Assembly: GCF_022482905.1 (NCBI RefSeq)
Contig: NZ_JAKVOI010000001.1
Location: forward strand, 2,233,958 to 2,297,957
Reading direction: 5' to 3'
DNA: 64,000 nt
DNA from: Clostridium sp.
Lineage (GTDB): Bacteria; Bacillota; Clostridia; Clostridiales; Clostridiaceae
Shown here one piece after another: positions 50,243-60,244 of this stretch. Numbering within the stretch: position 1 is the first letter of the stretch; every line of letters begins with the position of its first letter. The translations under genes and the position numbers were made by a program. The notes under the pieces were generated by a model that worked only from the letters and a program-made list of their open reading frames with translations, was not told the origin of the DNA and searched no databases.

Positions 50243-51063
50243 ACATATTTATGACACTGCTCATAGCTTATTTTTTTATAATATGTATTTCATTTCAGTA
50301 CATTCAATCACAAAATATTTTTGAAAATTACATCATGCTTCTTGTGCTCATGTTTGTAGCTCTAATAAGTTATTACACAGATATGACCTTTTCTCTCATA
50401 GTAGTCTTGATCTGCGATTTTGCTTACTTCAGCTACAAACTCTACATGTCAGTTACAAACAGTATTTCAATAAATGAAAATTCATATTACTGGGCAGTAT
50501 CAATACCTCTGACAGCCCTGATCGTATCATTTCTGTCAAGATATATACTTTATATTCAAATGGAATCAAAAAAAATCATGGCTGAAAACAAATCCTTTGT
50601 AATGATAGATCCATTGACCGGAATACGAAATTCATCTGCACTTTTAAATGAACTTCCCATATACATGAACATGTCCAAAAGGCATGGTATTCCACTATCA
50701 CTCATGGTTGTAAAATTCAAATACAACAGCAATCTCAAAAGTATTGCAGGCATGGAATTTTTTAGAGACATACTTGTGAAATGCTCCAGATCCCTTGAAA
50801 ACTCTTTAAGGATTGAAGACAGAAAATATATACTACCGGAAGATGACATATTTGCATTCATACTTATATCTGATGAAAATGGATGTGAAATAATAAAAAC
50901 ACGTCTGAAGGAAAATATAAATAATATGACACTGGATAGATACGACAGGCTTGGAAATTTAAAACTTGAAGTTCAGATTGGATATTATATCTACAATGAG
51001 GACATACAAAATCCTATGGATTTTTTGTCGAAGGCCGAGAAGGAACTTGATTATGATATATAA
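50212..51063 (+). CDS. Membrane-anchored degenerate GGDEF protein, putative c-di-GMP receptor (YdaK/PssE-like)
   Basis: 283 residues. Four to five N-terminal helices (to about residue 115), then a GGDEF domain starting at MIDPLTGIRNSSALL. The active site is lost: GGDEF is replaced by PEDDI (in ILPEDDIFAF). The inhibitory c-di-GMP site RxxD is kept as RIED at the right place. So it should bind c-di-GMP but not make it, as reported for B. subtilis YdaK and Listeria PssE. Start inside the preceding gene with an AAAGGAGG site. Encoded with the exopolysaccharide synthase genes, so it should switch on synthesis. Confidence 0.85.
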   Translation: MEFGNYGKKIDIFMTLLIAYFFIICISFQYIQSQNIFENYIMLLVLMFVALISYYTDMTFSLIVVLICDFAYFSYKLYMSVTNSISINENSYYWAVSIPLTALIVSFLSRYILYIQMESKKIMAENKSFVMIDPLTGIRNSSALLNELPIYMNMSKRHGIPLSLMVVKFKYNSNLKSIAGMEFFRDILVKCSRSLENSLRIEDRKYILPEDDIFAFILISDENGCEIIKTRLKENINNMTLDRYDRLGNLKLEVQIGYYIYNEDIQNPMDFLSKAEKELDYDI

Positions 51064-52324
51064 TACGAAAAAAATTTATTCACTTTCATTAATATTAGTT
51101 GTATCTGCATCCATCATATTTTCTGCAGCTCCGAATGTAGAAAGCAGCAGTAAAAACAGCACTGCAATAATATATGACACCTACAATGAATTCGGTTCAG
51201 AAGAAAATAGGCTCAATTCACTGGTGCGGTTGATCCTGGGAAGCGGCAGCGGAATAGACATATTAAATTCCAGTTCCTATTTCAAAGGATCAGCCAGCAA
51301 GTATAAAATACTGTTCATACTCTACAATAATTTCTCAAAGCTTCCAGTTTCACTTGTAAATGACCTTTTAAATTTTAAGGGCAGAATAGTATGGATTGGT
51401 AAAAATTTTGACCAATTGCCATTAAATAAATCGAACATAAAGTATATATCCAGTCTTTCCTCACAAAATTTAAATTACAATATTTTAAAAAACGATTTTT
51501 ACAGATTGATCAACAATACATATCAGGAAAATCGAAATGTATATCTTCTTATAGATGCTGTATACCCCTTTACAGACTTAGATGTTTTTGCCAAAAAAAT
51601 AGATTTTCTCTATAGCAATGGTATACCATTCATATGCAGTGTAATGCCGGTATATGAAAATCAGGACATGGATGCCATGAAAAGATTCTGCGGGATATTG
51701 GAATATGTACAGAATAACGGGGGAAAAATAATATTGCATTTTCCTGTACTGTACGGGGAAAATATTCCCGAAGATAAAATAGAATCTAAAATTCGTCTTG
51801 CACAAAAAATATATATGGATTATGGAATACAACCTATAGCTCTCGACATACCGGAAGGATTCTTATACAGGGAAAACTCAAAAGCCTTAATACATTCAAC
51901 CAACACTGTATTTATACACAAAGACACAGATATGGGGATTTTGGATCTTGATAATTATTCCATATCACCATTCAATCTGGTCATCGACAAAGTAGACTTT
52001 AACAACAAGTATATACGTGAACAACCAGATTCTATCCACAATACCGCACTCAGTCTAAGTTCAGACATGGACTATGATAATTTTAAAAAGCAGATAAATG
52101 ATCTTTTAAAGGATGAATTTTATTTCAGCAGCCCCGAATATCTTGATATTCCGGCAAAATACGCGAAAAAACATTCAAATGAAAGCAAGTCCTCCCCAAG
52201 CAGATCTATCGATATAAGCAGCGGTAACATGGACATCATAAAAATCACCCTATTTATATGTGTCTTTTTTGTAGCAATAATAATTATAGGAATAAAATTA
52301 GATGTAAAAAAATTTTTCAGATAA
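51053..52324 (+). CDS. YdaL-like polysaccharide deacetylase-fold protein (DUF2334)
   Basis: About 423 residues from MIYNTKK, which overlaps the previous gene by 11 nt and has AAGGA upstream; the longer frame is a shadow. N-terminal signal/anchor helix (to about residue 30), then an extracytoplasmic domain: ILFILYNNF, LLIDAVYPFTDLD, FICSVMPVYENQDMD, GGKIILHFPVLYGENI, and a C-terminal membrane helix (about 395-415). It matches DUF2334, deacetylase-like, as B. subtilis YdaL. Metal-binding motifs are weak, so it may modify or thread the polymer rather than deacetylate it. Confidence 0.75.
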   Translation: MIYNTKKIYSLSLILVVSASIIFSAAPNVESSSKNSTAIIYDTYNEFGSEENRLNSLVRLILGSGSGIDILNSSSYFKGSASKYKILFILYNNFSKLPVSLVNDLLNFKGRIVWIGKNFDQLPLNKSNIKYISSLSSQNLNYNILKNDFYRLINNTYQENRNVYLLIDAVYPFTDLDVFAKKIDFLYSNGIPFICSVMPVYENQDMDAMKRFCGILEYVQNNGGKIILHFPVLYGENIPEDKIESKIRLAQKIYMDYGIQPIALDIPEGFLYRENSKALIHSTNTVFIHKDTDMGILDLDNYSISPFNLVIDKVDFNNKYIREQPDSIHNTALSLSSDMDYDNFKKQINDLLKDEFYFSSPEYLDIPAKYAKKHSNESKSSPSRSIDISSGNMDIIKITLFICVFFVAIIIIGIKLDVKKFFR

Positions 52325-52341
52325 TGTGGTGACCCATAAAT

Positions 52342-53592
52342 ATGAATATATTTGACATATTGCTCTTGTATTCTCTTGCCGTCATATGGATAACAATATT
52401 TATAAATGTGATACTTATTACAGGCGGTTATTTGTATTATTTAAAAACTCTGAAGTTAAACATGCATGAGATTCCTGCATATTATCCCTTCATATCAGTT
52501 ATGGTGCCCGCCCATAATGAAGAGAAAGTAATTGCCAGAACCGTTAGATCACTGCTGAATCTGGAATATCCCGAGAATAAATATGAAATTATAATTATAA
52601 ATGACAATTCTTCGGACAATTCTACCCTGATACTGGAAGAAATAAAAAAGAACAATCCCTGTAGAAATCTGAGTGTAATAAATACGGATAATATTACAGG
52701 CGGCAGAGGGAAATCAAATGCTTTGAATATTGGATTTAAAAAAAGCTGCGGTGAGTTTCTGGCAATATACGATGCAGATAATACTCCTGAAAAAAAATCC
52801 CTGAAATATCTGGTTCAGACTATAATCTCAGATAATAGCCTAGGAGCTGTAATCGGAAAATTCAGATGCAGAAACCGTAGAAAAAATCTTCTCACAAAAT
52901 TTATAAACATTGAAACGCTCACCTTCCAGTGGATGTCCCAGGCAGGAAGATGGCAGCTTTTCAATTTATGCACAATACCCGGAACCAACTTTATAATAAG
53001 AAGAAATCTAATTGAAAAAATGGGCGGATGGGATACAAAGGCAGTAACAGAAGATACCGAAATAAGCTTCAGACTATATAGAATGGGCTACAAGATAAAG
53101 TTTATTCCCCTTGCTGTAACCTGGGAGCAGGAACCTCAGACTCTTAATGTGTGGTTCAAGCAGAGAAGCAGGTGGGCCAAGGGAAATGTATATGTGATTA
53201 TCAAAAACTTCAGGTACCTTTTTACCAGACATGCAAATGTAAGTAAATTTGACATTATATATTACATCATAATATATTTTTTCTTTCTATCTGCTGCAAT
53301 TATCTCGGATCTTATTTTTATACTAGGTCTATCCCGGATAATACATCTAAATATAAGTGGCTACAGTATCATTCTATGGATCATGGCATACAGTGTATTT
53401 TCCCTTTCCATCTTGATAGCCATCTCTACAGAAAAGGGAGAATTGACATTTAGTAATTTTCTGGTAACCCTGCTGATGTATTTCACCTACTGCAAACTAT
53501 GGTCAATTGTGGCTGCTCTTGGATTCTACAGTTATCTTGAAGATGTAATATTCAAGAAGGAGTTCAAATGGTATAAGACGGAAAGATTCTAA
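52342..53592 (+). CDS. Family 2 processive glycosyltransferase (YdaM/PssC-like)
   Basis: 416 residues. One N-terminal helix, a GT2 catalytic domain (about 50-290) with VMVPAHNEEKVI, IINDNSSD (first Asp), IYDADNTPEKK (DxD), TEDTEISFR (base) and the QRSRW translocation motif, then three or four membrane helices. This is the architecture of cellulose/poly-GlcNAc synthases. Forms the synthase core with the next, BcsB-like, gene and is probably opened by the GGDEF-like receptor. Gap to both neighbours under 25 nt. Confidence 0.9.
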   Translation: MNIFDILLLYSLAVIWITIFINVILITGGYLYYLKTLKLNMHEIPAYYPFISVMVPAHNEEKVIARTVRSLLNLEYPENKYEIIIINDNSSDNSTLILEEIKKNNPCRNLSVINTDNITGGRGKSNALNIGFKKSCGEFLAIYDADNTPEKKSLKYLVQTIISDNSLGAVIGKFRCRNRRKNLLTKFINIETLTFQWMSQAGRWQLFNLCTIPGTNFIIRRNLIEKMGGWDTKAVTEDTEISFRLYRMGYKIKFIPLAVTWEQEPQTLNVWFKQRSRWAKGNVYVIIKNFRYLFTRHANVSKFDIIYYIIIYFFFLSAAIISDLIFILGLSRIIHLNISGYSIILWIMAYSVFSLSILIAISTEKGELTFSNFLVTLLMYFTYCKLWSIVAALGFYSYLEDVIFKKEFKWYKTERF

Positions 53593-53615
53593 AACTGAAG
53601 AAAGGAATGTGAAAA

Positions 53616-55686
53616 ATGAGAAAATACAATTTCATATTGATGATTTCATTGATTTTTATTATTTTATTTTCCTGCAGAACAGAAGTTTCATCTGCTTCAT
53701 ACAATAATCTGGAATATAGAAATTTTACCTTTGGGAGCGATGTAACCTTTAGTGGAGTATTTTCATCACATTCTCTATATTTCAATGTAGATAAACATTC
53801 CGAGATAAAATCCATACAGGCAAATATACATTTCAATATAAGCCAGCTTGTAGACAAAACTAAAAATGCATCCGTCACCTTTTCAATAAACGGGAAACCA
53901 TTCTATTCCTCCCCACTATTTTATAAAGAACATCAAATAACATATTTAAAAGCTTCAGTACCTCTAAGTGCAATTAAACCTGGAAGCAACGAATTCAAAA
54001 TAGATACTTACTCCAGAATATCCGACAAACCCTGTACAGATGATGTCAACAGTGGAAACTGGCTGAATTTATACGGCGATTCAAACCTGTCAATGGGATT
54101 CATAAGTAAACGGAGCTCAAATAATATATCAGAATTTCCATATCCTTTTATCAAAAACGACAGCAATGACTATGCTACCGTAATAGCTGTACCCGACAAC
54201 TATACTGAACAGGAACTCTCCGCAGCCCTCATGCTTGAAACCTATTTTGGAAAACAAAATGGCTCTGAAAACTATAACGGAACCGTTGTCAAATATTCCT
54301 CCGTTCCGCAGCACAAAAACATAATATACATAGGGGATTCAAAAAATATTCCCCGGGAGATTAGATCCATTTATCCTCCAGCAGCACAAAATTACAGCAA
54401 ATGTGCTGTAATAAAGGAGTTTTACTCCCCCTTTGATAAAAAATACAAGTTTATGTCAATAATAAGTGAAAATGGAAATATGCTCAAAAAAGCTGTAAAA
54501 CTGCTTACAAACAGGGACATTGTAAAACAGCTTGCTGTGGATACATTTAGAGTAGACAGCAGCATCAAGGTAGAAAAAAGGACTTCAGAACCAGCTTCAA
54601 AGCTTACATTTAGAGATCTCGGATTAACCGGAATAAATTTTAAAGGTCCTTTCAGACAGAGCAGTTCAATACAATACAGTCTTCCTAAAAACAGACTTCC
54701 TTCCAGTGGATGCAGAATAAAATTAATCATGAGATATTCACAGAATCTGGATTTCAACCGATCACTTGTTACTGTATATGTAAATGGTACTCCCATAGGC
54801 AGTAAAAAATTAAGTTCGGATAAGTGCAACGGCGACCAACTGGAGCTTTCAATTCCGGATGATGTCAAGAAATCAAATTCCCTCGGCATAGAAATTGCCT
54901 TTGATCTTGAAATAACGGATTCATTTTGCCAGTTAAGACGGGAAGAAATACCCTGGGCCCTTGTAACCGGTAATTCATATATATATACCGGATAATGAAA
55001 ATAAGTTCTACAGTTTCATTACTTATCCACAGCCATTTGTTTCAAACAGAAAGCTGGACAATACAGCACTTGTAGTTCCTGAAAGCCTGTCTGAAAATGA
55101 AGTTGAAGGTATAAGCAGGATGTTTTTATATATGGGAAAAGATATAGATTACAGTACAGGAAATATAGAAGTTTTAACTGACAAAAACTTTTCAGAAAAA
55201 TATCATGACATGAACCTGATATTATATGGAACCCCTGAAAACAACCAGATTATAAAAAAAATGAATTCGAAACTCTGGTTTAAATACAATAAAAAATACA
55301 CATCATTTACGGGTAATGAAAAATTGTACCTAACAGATCCCTATGCTTCAAACATATCAGTATTTCAGTTTGACATATCGCCCTATAACAACAGCAAATC
55401 TGTTCTGGTGCTGACTTCACCCAAGAAAGACCTGCTTTTGAAATCTCTTGTATTTTTATCTTCTCCAAACCACTTTTTAAAGCTGTCCGGTGATTCCATA
55501 CTGATAGACAGCTTCGGCAACATAAAAAGCTTTCAGTTTAAAAAAGAAAACACGGAATCCACATATGACAAACTCAGTTCCATGGATACAGAAACTAAAA
55601 CATTTACATTATTTGCAGCACTTTTACTCGCATTTGGTATTGCAGCAATACTATTATACAGATTCAAAAATAGAAGATTCAGGTAA
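53616..55686 (+). pseudogene. BcsB-like co-polymerase (YdaN-like), frameshifted
   Basis: Two frames together give about 690 residues, the normal length for BcsB-type proteins: signal peptide (to about residue 27, ending CRTEVSSA), two repeated carbohydrate-binding and flavodoxin-like modules (IQANIHFNISQLVDKTKNASV in pieces; a second set starting FNRSLVTVYVNGT), and a C-terminal membrane anchor (FTLFAALLLAFGIAAILLY). The first frame stops at 54995 directly after an (AT)5 tract; the second frame is open across the stop and continues IPDNENKFYSF. Adding one AT pair would restore the gene. This may be an inactivated gene, a phase-variable one or a sequencing error. AAAGGAATG site upstream. Confidence 0.8.
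54977..54987 (+). repeat. AT dinucleotide tract at the frameshift
   Basis: ATATATATATA inside the BcsB-like gene, with the stop codon two codons downstream in the upstream frame. Slipped-strand mispairing by one unit would explain the frameshift. Confidence 0.6.
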
Positions 55687-55692
55687 TTTTAT

Positions 55693-55733
55693 AAAAACTA
55701 TCATCTAGCTTATGGAGTCAGATGATAGTTTTT
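55693..55733. terminator. Bidirectional intrinsic terminator
   Basis: AAAAACTATCATCT / AGATGATAGTTTTT, 14-bp perfect stem with 13-nt loop, between the convergent exopolysaccharide and DhaL transcripts. Confidence 0.9.
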
Positions 55734-55754
55734 ATTTGTCGAACTTATATTAAT

Positions 55755-56423
55755 TCAAACTCTATTATTTTTCAAAATACTTTGCAGGGACTCTGCTATA
55801 GAATTTAAAATCAAATAACAACTTGTGGCACCAGCATCTAAAACTCCCCTTGAACGCTCTCCCAATCTACTTGCCCTTCCAACTTTAGCAATCATGTTTT
55901 TTGTCGATTGACATCCTTTCTTAGCCGCAGCTTTCATTTTCTCCAGAGAATTGTAAAAGCTTTCACCATCATCTACCGCCTTCTTATAAGCATTTCTGGC
56001 CGGAATCAGAGTATCCAGCAATGTCTTGTCTCCAATACTAGCACTGCCAATATCCTGTACTCCTTCCAAAGCTGTATTTAACATATCTTGAAATACAATT
56101 TTATCAATTTTTTCTCTATTCATTGATTTTTGGGCCAAGCTGTCAAAGAAAATACCATACAAAGGTCCCATTGAACCTCCTATGTCCTCCAATAAAGTTG
56201 ATCCTAGAATGGAAAACCCCTTTGACATATTGTAGGTCTTATCTTTCAACTTCTTTTCACATATAGTAAAACCCTTGTCCATATTGATTCCATGATCACC
56301 ATCACCAATTTTCCCATCTATCTTGCTCAAAAGATCCCTATTTACATGGATTGTCTTGATTAAATCCAATACAATTACAGCACAATCATTATTTTTTACA
56401 AACACTCTACCACCTTCTCTCAA
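55755..56423 (-). CDS. DhaL-like kinase subunit
   Basis: 222 residues (216 if a GTG at the seventh codon, better spaced from GAAGGTGG, is used). Nucleotide/Mg motif KIDGKIGDGDHGINMDKG, then IGGSMGPLYG and a C-terminal RSRGVLDAGATS helix, typical for the ADP/ATP-binding DhaL subunit. Works with the DhaK-like protein encoded just upstream to phosphorylate a small ketose. No DhaM phosphodonor gene is near, so ATP is the likely donor. Confidence 0.85.
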   Translation of the reverse strand: MREGGRVFVKNNDCAVIVLDLIKTIHVNRDLLSKIDGKIGDGDHGINMDKGFTICEKKLKDKTYNMSKGFSILGSTLLEDIGGSMGPLYGIFFDSLAQKSMNREKIDKIVFQDMLNTALEGVQDIGSASIGDKTLLDTLIPARNAYKKAVDDGESFYNSLEKMKAAAKKGCQSTKNMIAKVGRASRLGERSRGVLDAGATSCYLILNSIAESLQSILKNNRV

Positions 56424-56424
56424 T

Positions 56425-57423
56425 TCATAACTGTTTCAAATCAACAGAGCAGACTGGTAAATCAATGCATTCCTTCAATTCTTCATCCAACTTCATAATG
56501 GTCAATGTCACTCCCTTCATGTCAAGCGATGTAAAATAATTCCCAACATAGGCTTTATATATCCTTATTCCCCTGCTCTTTAGTATATCTTCAACTTTGT
56601 CATACACTATATATTGTTCCATAACAGGTGTGGCTCCAAGTCCGGACAATAGAACAACCACCTCCTCACCAGCCTTGAAAGTCAAATCCTTCATAATAAT
56701 ATCGAGCATTTCCTCTGCTATTCCATCAGCATTCTTTAATGGCTCCACTTTAATACCAGGCTCCCCATGATGCCCTATTCCCACTTCCATAGTCCCTTCT
56801 TTTATTTCAAAATTTGGATGTCCGACAGCCGGTATTGTACACGGAGCTATTCCAATTCCTACTGAACGAGTATTATCAATTGCTTTTCGTGCTGTTTCTA
56901 TTACTTCATCCAGATCTGCACCCATAGAAGCTTTTGCACCTCCCACTTTCCACATCAATACTTCACCAGCAACTCCCCTGCGTTTTTTAGAATCGCTTTT
57001 CGAGGCAGAGGCACAGTCATCATTTGCAACCACTGTTTTAACTTCAATTCCAAGTGCCTTAGCTCTACCTACAGCTATTTTCACATTCATATTGTCACCT
57101 GCATAGTTTCCATAAAGACAAGCAACACCCTTACCTGAGTCAGCTGCCCTTATAGCATCTAAAAATGCTGATGCTGTAGGTGATGAAAAGACTTCGCCAA
57201 CTGCTGCCGCATCACATATGTTTTTACCTATATACCCTATAAATGCGGGTTTATGGCCGGAACCACCTCCTGTTACGATTCCAACCTTGTTTTTTACAGG
57301 AGCATTAATATATTTCAGTACTCTTGAATTTTTTGTTGGTAAAACGATATCATCATTGGCCTTTATAAAACCGCTTAGCATGTCTTCAACTACATGATCC
57401 CGTTCATTCACAATACTATTCAT
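56425..57423 (-). CDS. DhaK-like kinase subunit (dihydroxyacetone/tetrulose kinase)
   Basis: 333 residues from MNSIVNE, whose ATG overlaps the rpiB end by 8 nt; a longer frame inside rpiB is spurious. Substrate loop GGGSGHKPAFIGYIG: the first His is kept but the usual GHEPAH became GHKPAF, a change seen in kinases for larger ketoses. The His that binds substrate covalently is kept in GIGHHGEPG (near residue 215). So it is a DhaK homologue acting with DhaL, perhaps on erythrulose or a ketose phosphate rather than dihydroxyacetone. Confidence 0.82.
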   Translation of the reverse strand: MNSIVNERDHVVEDMLSGFIKANDDIVLPTKNSRVLKYINAPVKNKVGIVTGGGSGHKPAFIGYIGKNICDAAAVGEVFSSPTASAFLDAIRAADSGKGVACLYGNYAGDNMNVKIAVGRAKALGIEVKTVVANDDCASASKSDSKKRRGVAGEVLMWKVGGAKASMGADLDEVIETARKAIDNTRSVGIGIAPCTIPAVGHPNFEIKEGTMEVGIGHHGEPGIKVEPLKNADGIAEEMLDIIMKDLTFKAGEEVVVLLSGLGATPVMEQYIVYDKVEDILKSRGIRIYKAYVGNYFTSLDMKGVTLTIMKLDEELKECIDLPVCSVDLKQL

Positions 57424-57892
57424 TTCTACCACCACTCTTTTCAAGGAAAAACTTTCTTTCGATTTCAGAAATTCGATTGACTTTTGATATAGAATGTCCA
57501 CCATCGAATTCACAATTCAACCATATATCTACAATACATTTAGCCAGTTCTACTCCTATAACACGTGCACCCATACATAGAATCTGGGCATTATTGCTTT
57601 TTCTAGAACGCTCTGCCGAATATGGATCATGACACACAGCTGCACGTATACCTGGAACTTTATTGGCACTTATTGACATGCCAATTCCGGTTCCACATAA
57701 CAAAATTCCCCTGTCCACCCTACTTTCTGAAACAAGTCTTGCAACATTTAATGCTATATCAGGATAAAGGACAACTTCATCCTGATCGCAGCCAACATCA
57801 ATTAAATTGATTTCATCCATTTTATTTATATGATTTTTTATTTCCACCTTCAATTTGTATGCAGCTTCATCACAGCCTAGTGCTATTTTCAT
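57416..57892 (-). CDS. rpiB: RpiB/LacAB-family sugar phosphate isomerase
   Basis: 158 residues. N-terminus GCDEAAYKLK, where ribose-5-phosphate isomerase B has SDHAG: the His is replaced by Glu. Catalytic Cys kept in LLCGTGIGMSISANK, phosphate-binding HDPYSAERSRKSNNAQIL, and CMGARVIG. The changed N-terminus hints at a substrate other than ribose 5-phosphate, for example a tetrulose phosphate as in erythritol pathways. Its end overlaps the DhaK gene. Confidence 0.85.
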   Translation of the reverse strand: MKIALGCDEAAYKLKVEIKNHINKMDEINLIDVGCDQDEVVLYPDIALNVARLVSESRVDRGILLCGTGIGMSISANKVPGIRAAVCHDPYSAERSRKSNNAQILCMGARVIGVELAKCIVDIWLNCEFDGGHSISKVNRISEIERKFFLEKSGGRNE

Positions 57893-57923
57893 TTTTTACC
57901 TACCTCGATTTCATTAAAAATAA

Positions 57924-58781
57924 TTACATGTGCGAAGCAATCTGCTTTAAATTCGCAAGACCCTTGACAGCCAGCTCCTCACCCGTTTCCGCAAATTTTC
58001 TCCAAATCGCACAATTTGCATTCAATTGTTTAAAGTTTGGATCAAAGGATTCAATAACCAATGGTCCGTCATATCCTACCTGATCAAGTGCAGAAAAAAA
58101 CTCTTTGAAAGGGACAAGCCCCGTTCCGGGTATTCCTCTGTCATTCTCATTAACATGAACATATCCCAGGTATTCTCTCCCGCAAGTTTTTACTACACCA
58201 GAAAAACTTTTTTCTTCCCTAATCATATGGAAGCAATCCAAATGTACTTTAACATTTTCAGTTCCTACATCCTTGCAAAATTCAACTGCATCTTCAGCTA
58301 TATTTAAAAAATGGGTCTCAAAACGATTCACACATTCGACACAGATTGTTACTGAACCGGTTTCCTTCGCATATTCCGCAGCCTTCCTCATACAATCCAC
58401 ACCCCAATTCCACTCCTCATTTGTCCTTGGACTGCCGGTGGTGTATCCCCAAGCCGCATAATTTACGCCGCCTAGAATAGGAGCATCAAGTTCATTGCAA
58501 ATATCAATTGCTTTTTTCATAGTTTTTATTGCAACCTGCCTTACAGCCGGGTCAGGTGAAATAGGGTTTGTCTCACGTGTAAGCGTTGTAGTACACACAC
58601 AGTCGATTTCAACCCTCGAAAGTTCTTTTTTTACAAGTTCTGTTGGAAAACTATACGGATCTGAAATTGCAAAATCAATTACTTCAAAACCTAATTCCTT
58701 GGCTTTACTAATTATCCATAGGTCATTTTTACAGAAATTCTCTGTCCAAATGAATGTGTCAACTCCAAACTTAAAATACAT
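57924..58781 (-). CDS. Sugar phosphate isomerase/epimerase (TIM barrel)
   Basis: 285 residues, xylose-isomerase-like. Blocks: FGVDTFIWTENF, KELGFEVIDFAISDP, GGVNYAAWGY, VTICVECVNRFETHF, VKVHLDCFHMIREEKSF, HVNENDRGIPGTG, YDGPLVIESFDPNF. Metal ligands Glu, Asp, His and Glu can be seen in the usual order. Resembles tagatose-3-epimerase or hydroxypyruvate-isomerase types. ATG chosen (AAGGGG 9 nt before); a GTG two codons earlier is also possible. Sits between PTS EIIC and rpiB. Confidence 0.8.
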   Translation of the reverse strand: MYFKFGVDTFIWTENFCKNDLWIISKAKELGFEVIDFAISDPYSFPTELVKKELSRVEIDCVCTTTLTRETNPISPDPAVRQVAIKTMKKAIDICNELDAPILGGVNYAAWGYTTGSPRTNEEWNWGVDCMRKAAEYAKETGSVTICVECVNRFETHFLNIAEDAVEFCKDVGTENVKVHLDCFHMIREEKSFSGVVKTCGREYLGYVHVNENDRGIPGTGLVPFKEFFSALDQVGYDGPLVIESFDPNFKQLNANCAIWRKFAETGEELAVKGLANLKQIASHM

Positions 58782-58806
58782 CTCCACTTTCCCCTTTACT
58801 AATTAA

Positions 58807-59892
58807 TTATGAAATCTTGATACTGCTGTCAGATATATCTGCCTCTTCAGTATCACCTTCAGGGTCACTTGAATTTATATCGACAGGCCTTTTAAAGATA
58901 ACAAGAACAATTGCAGTAGCTAGAGAACCTATGAATAGTGAAAGAAGAAATGCCAATGGATGGTGCATGGTAACAATAGCAAACAGCCCTCCATGTGGAA
59001 CAGCAGAATCAGCTCCCCACAGCATACTGAATCCTCCACCTATAGCACCACCTACTCCTGTTGCAATTACACAGCGTACAACATCATTCATGACAATGGG
59101 CAAACATCCTTCTGTTATCATACAAATACCCATTGGAAAGGCCACTTTTAAATTTTCGACTTCTTCTCTCTTATAAATATTTTTTCTGAATATCTTCTGT
59201 ATAAAATAGGCCATAGTCATTCCGAATGGAGTAACCATAGATGCTATCATAAGTACTGTAACAGGTTCCTTAACCCCCTGGGACAATAATCCTAGTACAA
59301 AGGCATATACAACTTTGTTTATAGCTCCACCATAATCCACCGCTGAAAGCACTCCAATAACCATTCCATAGATAAACTTGGAGGAACCACTTAGATTTTC
59401 CAGATAATTTTCCAGTATAATAGTACCGGACCTAACTGGAATACCAATGACAAAGAACATTAAAAGTCCACAAATTGCAGATGAAATCAATGGTATGATA
59501 AGCATGGGTTTCAATCCTTCAGCCCAATACGGTACCTTTAACTTTTTAACTACAAATTTAGTAACATACCCGGCTATATATCCACCAATAAAACCACCAA
59601 AGAAACCTGCTCCAATAGCTTTAGAAACCAGCCCTATAATTACTCCAGGAGCAATTCCCGGTTTATCTGCAATAGAGAATGATATCCCTGCTGATATGAC
59701 AACAGGTAATAATCCCAAGCCCAGACTACCCATGGTGCTAAATGCGTCAAACAAGTGAAAATTTTTCGAAAAATCAGTAATTGTTATACCCCCGCCAATA
59801 CTGCCAATAGCCAGTAAGAAACCCGCAGCAACAACAACCGGAATTAGAAATGAAATAGCAGTCATGGCATGCTTTTTTAATTCTGCCAACAT
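58807..59892 (-). CDS. PTS fructose-family EIIC
   Basis: 361 residues, about 9 helices. EIIC-Fru blocks: FLIPVVVAAGFLLAIG, PGIAPGVIIGL, GGFIGGYIAGY, AVPHGGLFAI (PHGG). The start MLAELKK has GGGGAGG 8 nt upstream; a GTG inside the ribosome site is not used. Imports a ketose-like sugar with phosphorylation by the EIIA and EIIB proteins encoded in the same operon. Confidence 0.9.
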   Translation of the reverse strand: MLAELKKHAMTAISFLIPVVVAAGFLLAIGSIGGGITITDFSKNFHLFDAFSTMGSLGLGLLPVVISAGISFSIADKPGIAPGVIIGLVSKAIGAGFFGGFIGGYIAGYVTKFVVKKLKVPYWAEGLKPMLIIPLISSAICGLLMFFVIGIPVRSGTIILENYLENLSGSSKFIYGMVIGVLSAVDYGGAINKVVYAFVLGLLSQGVKEPVTVLMIASMVTPFGMTMAYFIQKIFRKNIYKREEVENLKVAFPMGICMITEGCLPIVMNDVVRCVIATGVGGAIGGGFSMLWGADSAVPHGGLFAIVTMHHPLAFLLSLFIGSLATAIVLVIFKRPVDINSSDPEGDTEEADISDSSIKIS

Positions 59893-59915
59893 TGTTAATT
59901 TCCTCCCCACTTTTT

Positions 59916-60227
59916 TTATTTATTGATAATACTTTCCACTTTCTTGATAAATTTTTTTGGAGATCTTATTACAGTATCCGTCGATACCTCCACTTTCCTC
60001 TTGCCATCAAATCTTTCTATACCGCTTACCTGAATATCTGCTGCAATTATCACAACATCTGCACTTTTAATATCGTTTTCATCCAATTTATTCTCCGTAC
60101 CAATAGTTCCCTGAGTTTCAACATGAATTTCATGACCTGCACTTTGGGCAGCCTTAATTAACTTTTCCTTGGCAATGTAAGTATGGGCAATACCTGCTGC
60201 ACAGGCAGTAATTCCTACAATTTTCAT
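59916..60227 (-). CDS. PTS fructose-family EIIB
   Basis: 103 residues. Phospho-Cys in GITACAAGIAHTYIA (family ACPTGIAHT; PT is AA here), then VETQGTIGTENKL and ADVVIIAADIQV. Separate subunit, 23 nt upstream of EIIC. Normal length. Confidence 0.93.
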   Translation of the reverse strand: MKIVGITACAAGIAHTYIAKEKLIKAAQSAGHEIHVETQGTIGTENKLDENDIKSADVVIIAADIQVSGIERFDGKRKVEVSTDTVIRSPKKFIKKVESIINK

Positions 60228-60244
60228 AATTACTCCTCCCTTTT

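Noticed and set aside
55755-57423. Ordinary dihydroxyacetone kinase operon
   Set aside because: DhaM is missing, the DhaK substrate loop is altered, and the neighbours are isomerases and PTS genes instead of glycerol genes.
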